This document shows positions 1-7,711 of a DNA stretch of 32,201 nucleotides, piece by piece; the stretch's first letter is position 1, and each line of letters starts with the position of its first letter. Below the pieces are notes generated by a model. It did no database searches, was not told the DNA's origin, and was given only the letters and a program-made list of their open reading frames with translations. A program made the translations under genes and the position numbers. Source of the DNA: JAQVSH01 sp964451605 (GTDB lineage: Bacteria > Bacteroidota > Bacteroidia > Bacteroidales > UBA4181). The stretch is taken from contig CAYVJA010000030.1 of NCBI GenBank assembly GCA_964451605.1, forward strand, positions 1-32,201, read 5' to 3'.

Positions 1-112
1 TAGCCACAGAATGCGTCATATAAAATGCCAGAAACTTTCCCGCCATCAGCAAAATCGACCCTGCAAGAATCAATCCCTGCACCCGCTGCTTAATCAACCC
101 CTCATCACTCAT
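1..112 (-). CDS. Cation diffusion facilitator (CDF) family transporter, N-terminal fragment
   Basis: This is the first 37 codons of a minus-strand gene that leaves the left edge of the window. It starts at the ATG complementary to 110-112. The peptide begins MSDEGLIKQRVQGLILAGS, then enters a hydrophobic segment with the pattern KFLAFYMTHSVA. That matches the first transmembrane helix of CDF divalent-metal/proton antiporters, where the next residues normally read (I)LTDALES. Family members export Zn, Fe, Mn or Co from the cytoplasm. Only helix 1 is visible, so substrate and subfamily cannot be given. A nearby ATG at 103-105 is in another frame and is not used. The call rests on similarity of a short segment only. 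Confidence 0.65.
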   Translation of the reverse strand, partial: MSDEGLIKQRVQGLILAGSILLMAGKFLAFYMTHSVA

Positions 113-162
113 AACTACACATAATTATTGTGCTCTGGTGCTCAAGAGCTCTGGTGCTCAAG

Positions 163-314
163 TGCTCTGGTGCTTCGAAGCGCATGCGCGCTTCGAGTGC
201 TGCGCTTCGCGCAAAAAAAATATAAACGCGCAAGCGCGGAAGCCCCTTTTTTATTCGCGCGAAGCGCAGCACTTGAGCACTTGAAGCGCGCCAGCGCTTC
301 GAAGCACCAGAGCA
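163..314. repeat. Long imperfect palindrome (50-bp and 58-bp arms)
   Basis: The left arm (163-212) and the right arm (257-314) are reverse complements along almost their whole length. The main difference is an 8-bp extra block in the right arm, with a 44-bp spacer between them. Each arm contains the words TGCTCTGGTGCTTCGAAGCGC and TGCGCTTCGCGC. The spacer holds a smaller palindrome, CGCGCAAGCGCG. Upstream of the left arm (130-170) the GCTCTGGTGCTC word is repeated. The same words recur at 23391-23424 and 23536-23563, so this is a dispersed intergenic family and not a one-off. The element lies in the 338-bp gap between the CDF fragment and the sugar isomerase-like gene, and no credible gene overlaps it. 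Confidence 0.8.
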
Positions 315-348
315 TTTGCGCGCAGCGCATTGGTTTCTGCGATAACAA

Positions 349-400
349 AACCCTGTCGGATGCGTTTGCGGAGAATGTCCGAATACAAACCGACAGGGTT
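349..400 (-). terminator. Hairpin downstream of the isomerase-like gene, possible terminator
   Basis: AACCCTGTCGG (349-359) and CCGACAGGGTT (390-400) form a perfect 11-bp stem around a 30-nt loop. On the minus strand the stem is followed by TTTGTT, a weak T tract. Its place 50 bp past the stop of the minus-strand gene at 451 suits a terminator. The long loop and poor T run make a Rho-dependent or purely structural role equally possible. Confidence 0.4.
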
Positions 401-450
401 AGATAACCTGGCCGACGATGGCTGAAACCGCACCGGCCAAACAGGATCGT

Positions 451-1320
451 TTATTTTACATATGGGGCTGCGTTCAGGAAGTCGTAGCTTACTTTCACGC
501 TCTCCAAGGGAGGGAGATCGTATCTTTCCACCTCAACGTACCAGTCTTTCATGCCTTGTGCATAGGCGGCTTCGAATATGGGGGCAAAGTCAAGCTCGCC
601 GCTCTTCCCAATCTCTTTCTCATCCTTGATGTGCAGTACAGGGAAACGACCGGCATAATTCTTCAGGTACTCAACGGGATTGGCTCCTCCCTTGGCTACC
701 CAATAGACATCCATTTCGAAGAAAACGTGATCTTTGCTGGTATTCTTGAGCATGAAATCGTAGATGACCTCTTCGCCGATTTTCTTGAATTCAAAGTTGT
801 GGTTGTGATAACCAAACTTCATGTTGGCACCTGCAGCATTGAGACCAATGGTGTAGAAATAGTCGCAATACATCTTGATGTCGTCAAGAGTGGTCTGATC
901 GTTGACCGGCATGAAGGGCTGAACCATATACTTGCATCCGGCTTCGGCATGCGTCTCGATGGCTTTACTCCACCAATCCATGATTTCGCCCTCTTTCTCC
1001 TTGTTAAAGGCCTGACCCAGGTGGGCGCTGGTAATTTTCATCCCCAAATCTTCGCACGCTTTTTTGAATTCTGTGGGACCCAATCCATAAATCTTTCCGT
1101 TTGCGTACGATGCGGTTTCGATATTGACGTACCCCATTTTCGAAACGGCCTCAAGTACCGGGAGGATTCCCTTGTCGTTGATGTCGTCGCGAAGAGAATA
1201 GAGTTGAAGCCCAATCGGCTTTTTAGCGGGTGTTGCACAGGAGGAGAGAAGATTGCTTCCCAGAAGGCCTCCGGCAAGAAGCATGGATGATGATTTCAGA
1301 AAGTCGCGTCTGTTTGCCAT
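451..1320 (-). CDS. Sugar phosphate isomerase/epimerase-like TIM-barrel lipoprotein with Tat-type signal
   Basis: This 289-residue protein belongs to the xylose-isomerase-like (AP endonuclease 2) TIM-barrel superfamily, whose members isomerise or epimerise sugars and related compounds using acidic and His residues that bind metal. After the leader, the barrel opens with GLQLYSLRDDI, typical of the family, and ends with a VEVER strand. The start at 1320 gives MANRRDFLK, a twin-arginine-like motif, then a hydrophobic stretch and a lipobox-like LSSC near residue 27. The protein is therefore predicted to be exported, probably folded, and lipid-anchored. The ORF is open 19 codons further upstream, but that extension runs into the promoter box at 1375-1382, so the internal ATG is preferred. 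The gene is divergent from the PfkB kinase at 1504. The exact substrate is unknown. Confidence 0.8.
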   Translation of the reverse strand: MANRRDFLKSSSMLLAGGLLGSNLLSSCATPAKKPIGLQLYSLRDDINDKGILPVLEAVSKMGYVNIETASYANGKIYGLGPTEFKKACEDLGMKITSAHLGQAFNKEKEGEIMDWWSKAIETHAEAGCKYMVQPFMPVNDQTTLDDIKMYCDYFYTIGLNAAGANMKFGYHNHNFEFKKIGEEVIYDFMLKNTSKDHVFFEMDVYWVAKGGANPVEYLKNYAGRFPVLHIKDEKEIGKSGELDFAPIFEAAYAQGMKDWYVEVERYDLPPLESVKVSYDFLNAAPYVK

Positions 1321-1374
1321 ATCGGTTAGAATTTCGGGTTTTGTGAATGATACGCTGAATTTTGTCGAATAGAA

Positions 1375-1409
1375 CAAATCTAAGGTTTTTTTTAAAAAGG
1401 TGTTACAAA
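1375..1409 (-). promoter_or_regulatory. Bacteroidota-type promoter for the isomerase-like gene
   Basis: Read on the minus strand, TAGATTTG (1375-1382) matches the -7 consensus TAnnTTTG. A TTTG (1406-1409) lies 23 bp upstream as a possible -33 element, slightly wider than usual. It predicts a leader of roughly 50 nt before the ATG at 1320. Confidence 0.5.
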
Positions 1410-1475
1410 TTGGAACGACTTTTTAGTTCTACCTCGTTTCTTTCCCCTTTTATCGGGTGTATGCGCCGCTTTATG

Positions 1476-1483
1476 TACCTTTG
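1476..1483 (+). promoter_or_regulatory. -7 promoter box for the PfkB-family kinase
   Basis: TACCTTTG matches TAnnTTTG and lies 20 bp before the ATG at 1504. I see no convincing TTTG -33 element at the expected distance. Confidence 0.45.
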
Positions 1484-1503
1484 GAACAAAATAACAGGGG
1501 TGT

Positions 1504-2430
1504 ATGGAAACTCGGAAAATATATGCATTGGGCGAAACGGTATACGACCTGATCTTCGAAAAGGGAAAGGTTACCTCGGCTGTGCCGGGGGGAGCTACCC
1601 TGAACAGCTCGGTTTCGTTGGGCCGTTTGCACCAGCCTGTCTATTTTGTGGGCGAATATGGGTGCGATTTGTTAGGCAACGAGGTGGATGGTTTCCTGAA
1701 ACAGAATGGTGTCGATACCCGGTTTGTGTATCGTCACACCGAGGGCGCAACTTCGATTGCCATTGCCTTTCTGGATGAAAAAAGGAATGCTTCGTATAAT
1801 TTTTACAAACAGCCCCCTTCTTCGCGAATGCAAGGCCCGCTGCCCCAACTTACCCCCGGCGATGTAGTCCTTTTTGGATCTTTTTTTTCAATAGCGCCCG
1901 AGTTGCGCCCCTCTATTGTACCGCTTGTGCAATCGGCACGTGAGGCCGGAGCCCTGGTGGTATACGATCCCAATTTCCGTTTGGCACATAAGCGCGAGTT
2001 AGAGACCATTCGCCCCTTTCTGCTGGCGAATTTTTCGATGGCCCATCTGGTACGGGGATCGGACGAAGATTTCTTCCATATTTTCGGAGCGCAGAGTGCC
2101 GATGAGGCGGCTACAGCATTGGCTCCCTATTGTAAATGTCTGGTTTATACGGCCAGTTCGAAAGGTATTGAGGTCCGGACGCCTGGTTTTTCGGGCAGCT
2201 TTTCTGCGCAGTCTATTGTGCCTGTCAGTACAGTGGGAGCGGGTGATACCTTTAATGCCGGTATCATTTGGGCCCTTTTACAGTTGGGAGTTTTTCGGGA
2301 TTCGTTGTGCGCGCTGGACGAAACCCGGTGGAAACAGATTGTGGCGGCTGCCACAGCAATGGCCTCGGCGGTTTGTTTGAGCTACGAAAATTATATTCCG
2401 GACGGGTTCCAGCTCTCCCTTAACCAATAG
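1504..2430 (+). CDS. PfkB-family carbohydrate kinase (fructokinase/ribokinase-like)
   Basis: This 308-residue cytosolic kinase would phosphorylate a sugar with ATP. It begins with the family's N-terminal strand (IYALGETVYDLI) and carries the GGATLNSSVSLGRL substrate-binding region around residue 35. It ends with the PfkB signature VSTVGAGDTFNAGI around residue 240, where the Asp is the catalytic base and the Gly-Ala-Gly forms the anion hole. Length is normal for the family. Substrate cannot be fixed from sequence; fructokinase is the usual annotation for this subgroup. Its 3' end overlaps the convergent WbqC-like gene by 40 bp. It has its own promoter box at 1476 and is divergent from the exported isomerase-like gene, which may share its pathway (inference). 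Confidence 0.85.
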   Translation: METRKIYALGETVYDLIFEKGKVTSAVPGGATLNSSVSLGRLHQPVYFVGEYGCDLLGNEVDGFLKQNGVDTRFVYRHTEGATSIAIAFLDEKRNASYNFYKQPPSSRMQGPLPQLTPGDVVLFGSFFSIAPELRPSIVPLVQSAREAGALVVYDPNFRLAHKRELETIRPFLLANFSMAHLVRGSDEDFFHIFGAQSADEAATALAPYCKCLVYTASSKGIEVRTPGFSGSFSAQSIVPVSTVGAGDTFNAGIIWALLQLGVFRDSLCALDETRWKQIVAAATAMASAVCLSYENYIPDGFQLSLNQ

Positions 2431-3035
2431 CCGGCGTCGGGGCCAGTCTGAAACAGCAGGTCCAAAACGGAGAGGTTCTCCAAAAAGCCCAGTTTCTCTT
2501 CGAAGTTTTGCGGATAGACAGGAGCGACGAAAGAGGGGTCGTGTTCTCCTTTTGTGGGGAGAATTGTGTGCCGAAAGTCGCAGATATCACTGCTGCCGGC
2601 CACATATTGCGTTGTCGGCAGGGGCTCGGCATCCAACTGCAGCAGTGAGGCAAGGAGAGAGGATATCTCCAGGTCGAGATCGAAGAGAAAAACCGGCTTC
2701 CGTTCGAAAAAGGGGAGAAGATCGTCGATATAGAAGTCGTAAAAAGGCGATTTTCGATAGGCCGACTCCAGAGCCCGGAGGTGCTTTTTTTGCCACATCA
2801 TACTGTAGTCAATCCGCACTTCCCTGATGGGTATTTTGATCCGCTCCTCTCTTACAATGGGAACCGTCAGATTCAGCCTGCCATTAGCAGAAGCAATCAC
2901 ACATCGGTTTCGGAAAGTTTGTTTGGGATAGTTTTCGTGAGCCTCCAGAAACAGAGGGTGTCCTGATGCCCATTTCGAAAAGTATTGGATGGGTCCGAAA
3001 TAGCTGATAGATAATAGTATGGGTTTAGTCATCAT
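2391..3035 (-). CDS. WbqC-like family protein
   Basis: This 214-residue protein resembles the WbqC-like family, often found in Bacteroidota and in O-antigen or glycan gene clusters; its biochemical role is not established. Features seen are the N-terminal YFGPIQYFSKW segment, the FRNRCVIASANG strand, an R-x-DYSMMWQKKHLRALES helix and the SPFYDFYIDDL motif near residue 100, all in the usual order and length. There is no signal peptide or membrane segment. Two adjacent Met codons (3035 and 3032) could each be the start. The gene is divergent from folP (96-bp gap), and its last 40 bp overlap the end of the PfkB kinase. Identification is by family pattern only. Confidence 0.75.
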   Translation of the reverse strand: MMTKPILLSISYFGPIQYFSKWASGHPLFLEAHENYPKQTFRNRCVIASANGRLNLTVPIVREERIKIPIREVRIDYSMMWQKKHLRALESAYRKSPFYDFYIDDLLPFFERKPVFLFDLDLEISSLLASLLQLDAEPLPTTQYVAGSSDICDFRHTILPTKGEHDPSFVAPVYPQNFEEKLGFLENLSVLDLLFQTGPDAGYWLRESWNPSGI

Positions 3036-3131
3036 GCAAATCGCGGCAAATGTTACGCAAAAATAGCAAGGAAATCGGACGGGAACAGGGTGCGATTCGT
3101 TATATTCGTAGAATAATTGTGATACCCTGCT

Positions 3132-4016
3132 ATGGAGAACCCGGAGATGCTGCCCCCCTTCTGCGAATCGCTTTCCGAACGTCCCGCCTCCCGGTTATTT
3201 CGAATAGGTCAAAGCGTGGTGGAGGTTCGGTTTCCCGCTGTAATGGGTATTCTGAATGTAACCCCCGATTCTTTTTATCCTGATAGCCGTGCTTTCAACC
3301 CAGATGAGATTGTCCGGCGTTGTGCACAGATAGTGGAAGAGGGTGCCTCATGGATTGACGTGGGAGGCTTCTCCTCTCGTCCGGGATCTGAGCTCCCTTC
3401 AGTGGAAGAAGAACTTTCGCGTTTGTGCAGGGCGCTCGATCTGATCAGGGCGCGATATCCCGACGTGCTCATTTCGGTAGATACGGCGCGTAGCGAGGTG
3501 GCTTCGCGCATGGTTCATGATTATGGTGTGGGTATGATTAACGATATCTCCGGCGGAACACTTGATGAAACGCTATTTTCTATCCTTCCCTCACTCCATG
3601 TTCCGTATGTGCTTTCGCACATCCGTGGAACCCCGCTTACTATGCAACAGGAGCCCCGATATGATGATCTGATGCGTGAAATAGCCATCTATTTTTCAGA
3701 AAAGATTGCTGAGCTGCATCATCTTGGCGTTAGCGATGTCATTATTGATCCCGGTTTTGGCTTTGGCAAAAGCTGGGAACACAATCGAATTTTGATGCAA
3801 AATCTCGCACTGTTGCGGCAGCACGGGCTGCCCGTGATGGTAGGAGTATCCCGCAAGTCGATGATCTATAAAACGCTGGGGGTTTCACCCGCCGAGGCAT
3901 TAAACGGAACCACAGTGGCGCATGTCTTTGCTCTGTTGCGGGGTGCCGACTTTTTGCGGGTTCACGATGTGAAAGCCGCCATGGAGTGTGTTGCGCTTAC
4001 GGAAGCTTTTCGCTGA
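3132..4016 (+). CDS. folP: Dihydropteroate synthase
   Basis: This enzyme condenses p-aminobenzoate with 6-hydroxymethyl-dihydropterin pyrophosphate in folate synthesis; it is the sulfonamide target. The 294-residue protein shows the family's ordered motifs: MGILNVTPDSF (pyrophosphate loop), DVGGFSSRPGSE, the SVDT strand, INDISGG, DPGFGFGKS (pterin-binding Asp and Lys) and GVSRKSMI near the C-terminus. It has about 35 residues before the barrel, so a start slightly downstream cannot be excluded. A TATATTCG sequence about 30 bp upstream is a one-mismatch version of the Bacteroidota -7 box. The 3' end overlaps the convergent 3997-6984 gene by 20 bp. Confidence 0.95.
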   Translation: MENPEMLPPFCESLSERPASRLFRIGQSVVEVRFPAVMGILNVTPDSFYPDSRAFNPDEIVRRCAQIVEEGASWIDVGGFSSRPGSELPSVEEELSRLCRALDLIRARYPDVLISVDTARSEVASRMVHDYGVGMINDISGGTLDETLFSILPSLHVPYVLSHIRGTPLTMQQEPRYDDLMREIAIYFSEKIAELHHLGVSDVIIDPGFGFGKSWEHNRILMQNLALLRQHGLPVMVGVSRKSMIYKTLGVSPAEALNGTTVAHVFALLRGADFLRVHDVKAAMECVALTEAFR

Positions 4017-6984
4017 CAGGTTTCAGGAGAACTCCCCGGTTGGTCTTACCGTTAATCAGAACCGACATGGGTGAGCCAAAGCGAATGTGACTAACATGCG
4101 CATCCCGGTACATTTCAGGTGCATCCTTCAGGAATTCCAGATCGATAAAATCGTCACGGGTGGTTTGATTGATGGTAAAGTAGCCCACTTTGAAACTATT
4201 CAGGTGCTGAAAAAAGTGCGATCCCTGGCTGGGATCCATATGATATCCGGGGAACCCTGTTTCAATCACAAGACGGGCTTCCGAGATTTGCACCCATTTT
4301 ACCGGGATGCCCATCGAGAAGTCGGAGGTACCCCATCGTCCCGGTCCAATCAATACATAGTTGCGTTTTTCTTTCACCATGCGGGCGTTTAACATGGCCA
4401 GGGTTTCGATAATTTTGCCTACTGGTACCGAGCGCAAATCTTTGTCTCTAACCCATATACAATCGAGCAGGGTGTCGATGCGTCCATTCCCCGACGATTC
4501 GGTTGAGGAGGCAAGAATTCTGCTGGCAGGAATTTGATGGAACGCAACATTAATGGCTTGCTCTTCCTGGGGAATAGGCCGGATCTGCAACAGATGGAAG
4601 ATGCGCGGATTATTCTTGTTTGTGTTAAGTTGTACCGCGAATTCAATCTCCACATCGCTTCCCATCTCTCTCCTGCCCATCGAGAGCAACTCCTTGAGAA
4701 TCTCGGGCAGAGGAAAGGTTCCGTGAAGAAGCATATTGTTGAAAGTAATCACTCGTTTCCCCGGAAAGAGCACCCCGTCGGTGAGCGTTTGTGTTTCGAA
4801 GTTGTAAGTTGATGCCACCCATTTCAGGCTACCGTCGGGTTCGGCATCGGAGATGGTGAGCCGGGTGAGATTCTGATCCTCGCACACCGAAGGTTCGAAG
4901 GGTTTGGCCTGATCGAGCGCATAAAAGTATTTCTGCGTTTCACGTAAGGCTGTCTGAGGGTTGGAGAGTTGCAGCAGATGTTTGGGATAGCGGGGCGAGA
5001 AGCGCAAACCCGTCCCTCCCTCTACGATGTATTTGCCCAGTCCGAATCCGATAAAGGCTACCCCTTCGTTGGGCTTTTCTTTGCCTACCGGGTAATGGTT
5101 TATGGAGCGGGCCACGCCCGAACAGGCCGGATAGAACCGGTTTCCGTAAAAACTGCCACATACCTGTTGCAATATAATAGCCATCTTCTCCTCCTCGGGC
5201 GAGTTGGATGACGCCTGCATATAGGCCTTGCTCCCCGAGAAATAGACCGAAGCATAGATCCCCTTAATGGCTTGCGCTACATCCCTGGCAAATTGATCAC
5301 GATTGGCCGAACAGGGCACCATGTAGGTGGCATATATGCCGGCAAAAGGCTGAAAATGGGAGTCTTCCAGAAGGCTCGAAGAGCGCACAGCCACAGGAAC
5401 CCGCACATCTTCCATCAGTACGCTGAGATCTTTCAGTAATGAATCGGGGAGAGAAGCCTGCAAAAAACGTTCTAAAATCTCTTCGTCGGTCAGGTTGCCA
5501 TAGAGAACGCTGTCTAATAGATGGTTCTCCTCGATGAATCGGTCGAAGTAGTCGGTACTGATTACTACGGTATCGGGAATCTGAACCCGAACTCCCGGCC
5601 ACCGCTCTTCCATCTGGTGTTGTTTCAGCATGGTGTCGGCAAAGGCAAGTCCTCTCGCTTTCCCTCCGATCGATCCTTCGCCGATCCGGGAAAACCGGAG
5701 ATATCGGTTAAAGCGTTCACGCTGAAATTGCGCAACAATGCCTCTCCCTTTATGCAATCGGTAATGCGAGATGCCCTGAATCAAAAACTGGCGAATCTCC
5801 TGAACCGTTTCGAAGTCGCTTACCGATTTTTGTCCAAATAGCCTGCCAAGGGGAAATATCCCTCTGGCGTTCAGCCACTTGGATATGTCATTTCTTGTTG
5901 CATGGTACAGAAGAACAGGATCGGGGATGGCCTGAAGTATCTTCTGCATGGCGTTGAGATCGTCGGCTCTCGCGATGGTGCCAAGGGTTTCCGGATCCTT
6001 AAACTGAAAAGCTCCGAAGGAAAAGTTCTGTAACACAAAATGGCCGATCTCCTGTTGGATCCCAGGCGAATGTTTATAGGCAAACCCGGCATTCAGCGTC
6101 TTGGCTGCATCTGCATACCCACGATCGGACGATTGCAGAAGAATCGGCATTTCGGGATACTCTTCCCGGATGATACGGCACAATATCAATCCCGACTCGC
6201 CTTTCGACTTACTCAACAGATTTTCTTTATACCGGACATCGGAAATTACCCCCAGCAGATTCTTTTTATGTTTTTGGTAAAGCATGAGGGCAGTTTGCAG
6301 GTGATTGGCCAGAATTACCTTGGGCCTGCCTCTCATGCGCATAACCTTTTGGTGTGCATTGAGACCCTCTTTAAAGAGTTCGCCGGTTTGGGTAAAGATG
6401 ATTTTGTAAAGAAGGGGAAGGTACACCGAGGCATAGCGAACCGAATCTTCGGCCAGAAGGATGGCTTGCACACCATGCGAAGTATCACTGTCGATATTCA
6501 GACGATCTTCCATCAGCTTGATGATGGCCAGCAACAGATCGGCATTGCCCATCCAGGAAAAGACATAATCGATGGCCGAAAGATCTTCGTTTTGCAAACG
6601 GAGTGAAACCTCCCGCGAAAAGTGGGTCAGTACTACTATGGGAATTCCCGGAAACTCGCTCTTCAGGGTTTGTGCCAATTCAAAGGAGTTCGAATCGCGG
6701 ATACTCAACATCTCAATGATCAGGTCGATCGGCTCGCTCCTTACTATTCTGAGCGCCTCCCCGGCGGTATCGGCATGCGTAAATTCCGGAATTACACGCA
6801 GGTTGAGAGAGACATACTCATTAAAGATCTGCTCATCGATGCGGCCATCCTCTTCCAGCATAAAGGCATCATAGCTGCTGCATACCAACAACACCTTTCT
6901 GATGCGTCGAGGCATAAGCTGCTCGAATATAGCATCTTCCGAAAGGGATTCGGGCAGTAGCGGAGAGGTGGCCTCCGGGTTCAT
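3997..6984 (-). CDS. Receiver-receiver-PEP/pyruvate-binding (ATP-grasp) protein lacking the phosphohistidine domain
   Basis: This 995-residue cytosolic protein has a composite layout. Residues about 29-155 look like a response-regulator receiver whose phospho-acceptor position reads IIEML, so the Asp appears replaced by Glu. Residues about 170-325 form a second receiver with LLAEDS and the expected Asp in ISDVRY (about 248). Residues about 435-805 match the ATP-grasp domain of PEP synthase and pyruvate phosphate dikinase: GEGSIGGKARG, VAVRSSSLLEDS and LLQIRP. The swivelling phosphohistidine domain and PEP-binding barrel that normally follow are absent. Instead there is a C-terminal domain with GPGRWGTSDFSMGIPV (about 880) and DPSQGSHFF. 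It is therefore unlikely to be a complete PEP synthase; a signal-controlled ATP-dependent enzyme is an inference. Its ATG overlaps the rpe stop as ATGA, so the two are probably co-translated. Confidence 0.85.
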   Translation of the reverse strand: MNPEATSPLLPESLSEDAIFEQLMPRRIRKVLLVCSSYDAFMLEEDGRIDEQIFNEYVSLNLRVIPEFTHADTAGEALRIVRSEPIDLIIEMLSIRDSNSFELAQTLKSEFPGIPIVVLTHFSREVSLRLQNEDLSAIDYVFSWMGNADLLLAIIKLMEDRLNIDSDTSHGVQAILLAEDSVRYASVYLPLLYKIIFTQTGELFKEGLNAHQKVMRMRGRPKVILANHLQTALMLYQKHKKNLLGVISDVRYKENLLSKSKGESGLILCRIIREEYPEMPILLQSSDRGYADAAKTLNAGFAYKHSPGIQQEIGHFVLQNFSFGAFQFKDPETLGTIARADDLNAMQKILQAIPDPVLLYHATRNDISKWLNARGIFPLGRLFGQKSVSDFETVQEIRQFLIQGISHYRLHKGRGIVAQFQRERFNRYLRFSRIGEGSIGGKARGLAFADTMLKQHQMEERWPGVRVQIPDTVVISTDYFDRFIEENHLLDSVLYGNLTDEEILERFLQASLPDSLLKDLSVLMEDVRVPVAVRSSSLLEDSHFQPFAGIYATYMVPCSANRDQFARDVAQAIKGIYASVYFSGSKAYMQASSNSPEEEKMAIILQQVCGSFYGNRFYPACSGVARSINHYPVGKEKPNEGVAFIGFGLGKYIVEGGTGLRFSPRYPKHLLQLSNPQTALRETQKYFYALDQAKPFEPSVCEDQNLTRLTISDAEPDGSLKWVASTYNFETQTLTDGVLFPGKRVITFNNMLLHGTFPLPEILKELLSMGRREMGSDVEIEFAVQLNTNKNNPRIFHLLQIRPIPQEEQAINVAFHQIPASRILASSTESSGNGRIDTLLDCIWVRDKDLRSVPVGKIIETLAMLNARMVKEKRNYVLIGPGRWGTSDFSMGIPVKWVQISEARLVIETGFPGYHMDPSQGSHFFQHLNSFKVGYFTINQTTRDDFIDLEFLKDAPEMYRDAHVSHIRFGSPMSVLINGKTNRGVLLKPVSEKLP

Positions 6985-7634
6985 AACGCCTTGATTTCGG
7001 CTATGGTAGTGATGGGATCGGGCGAACGGAATATATAGCTGCCCACTACAAAGACGTTCACGCCGGCATCGCGTAAGCGGGGAATATTGGTGGGATTGAT
7101 TCCGCCGTCAACCTCAATATAGAGCTCGGGCTTAAGACGCAAAGCCATCTGTTTGAGTCTGGCCGCTTTCTCTACCACCTGTTCAATAAAGGGTTGTCCT
7201 CCAAATCCGGGATTAACCGACATCAGTAGCACCAGGTCCAGATTGGGCAGAATCTCCTCAAGTGTACTCACAGGAGTGGCCGGATTCAGGCAAACACCGG
7301 CTTTGGCACCTGTTTCATGAATCTGCTGAACGGTTCGGTGAAGATGGCTGCACACCTCCTGATGAACAGTAATCAGATCGGCACCCGCCTTACGGAACGC
7401 ATCAATATAGCGTTCGGGCCGAACCATCATTAAATGGACATCAAAGGGTTTATCGCTCTCTTTGCGCATAGCACGCAGTACCGGCAACCCAAAAGAGAGG
7501 TTGGGTACAAACGAACCATCCATAATGTCACAGTGAATCCAGTCGGCCTGAGAACTGTGAAGCATCCGGATTGCATTTCCCAAATGCAAAAAATCGGCAT
7601 CGAGCACCGATACGGCGAGCAACGGTTTTGCCAT
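6981..7634 (-). CDS. rpe: Ribulose-phosphate 3-epimerase
   Basis: This enzyme interconverts ribulose 5-phosphate and xylulose 5-phosphate in the pentose phosphate pathway. The 217-residue TIM-barrel protein carries the signature elements in order: AVSVLDADF, HCDIMDGSFVPN (metal-binding His and catalytic Asp), DVHLMM, VNPGFGGQPF and VDGGI. The ORF is open 13 codons upstream of 7634, but MAKPLLAVSVLDADF is where family members begin. It lies 77 bp downstream of the sigma factor gene on the same strand. Its stop overlaps the start of the receiver/ATP-grasp gene, giving a likely sigma-rpe-ATP-grasp transcription unit. Confidence 0.95.
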   Translation of the reverse strand: MAKPLLAVSVLDADFLHLGNAIRMLHSSQADWIHCDIMDGSFVPNLSFGLPVLRAMRKESDKPFDVHLMMVRPERYIDAFRKAGADLITVHQEVCSHLHRTVQQIHETGAKAGVCLNPATPVSTLEEILPNLDLVLLMSVNPGFGGQPFIEQVVEKAARLKQMALRLKPELYIEVDGGINPTNIPRLRDAGVNVFVVGSYIFRSPDPITTIAEIKAL

Positions 7635-7711
7635 GGCAGATGATTTTCTGCGAAGGTAGTGATAAACTTTCAAAAACGGCTCGTGATCCCTCCTTCCGGC
7701 GGCACCGGATC

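Noticed and set aside
128..433. Three short open frames at the left edge
   Set aside because: They translate the palindrome in both directions, and the amino-acid content mirrors the repeat.
418..1290. Plus-strand open frame of 290 codons
   Set aside because: It is the shadow of the TIM-barrel gene on the other strand, which has a signal peptide and promoter box.
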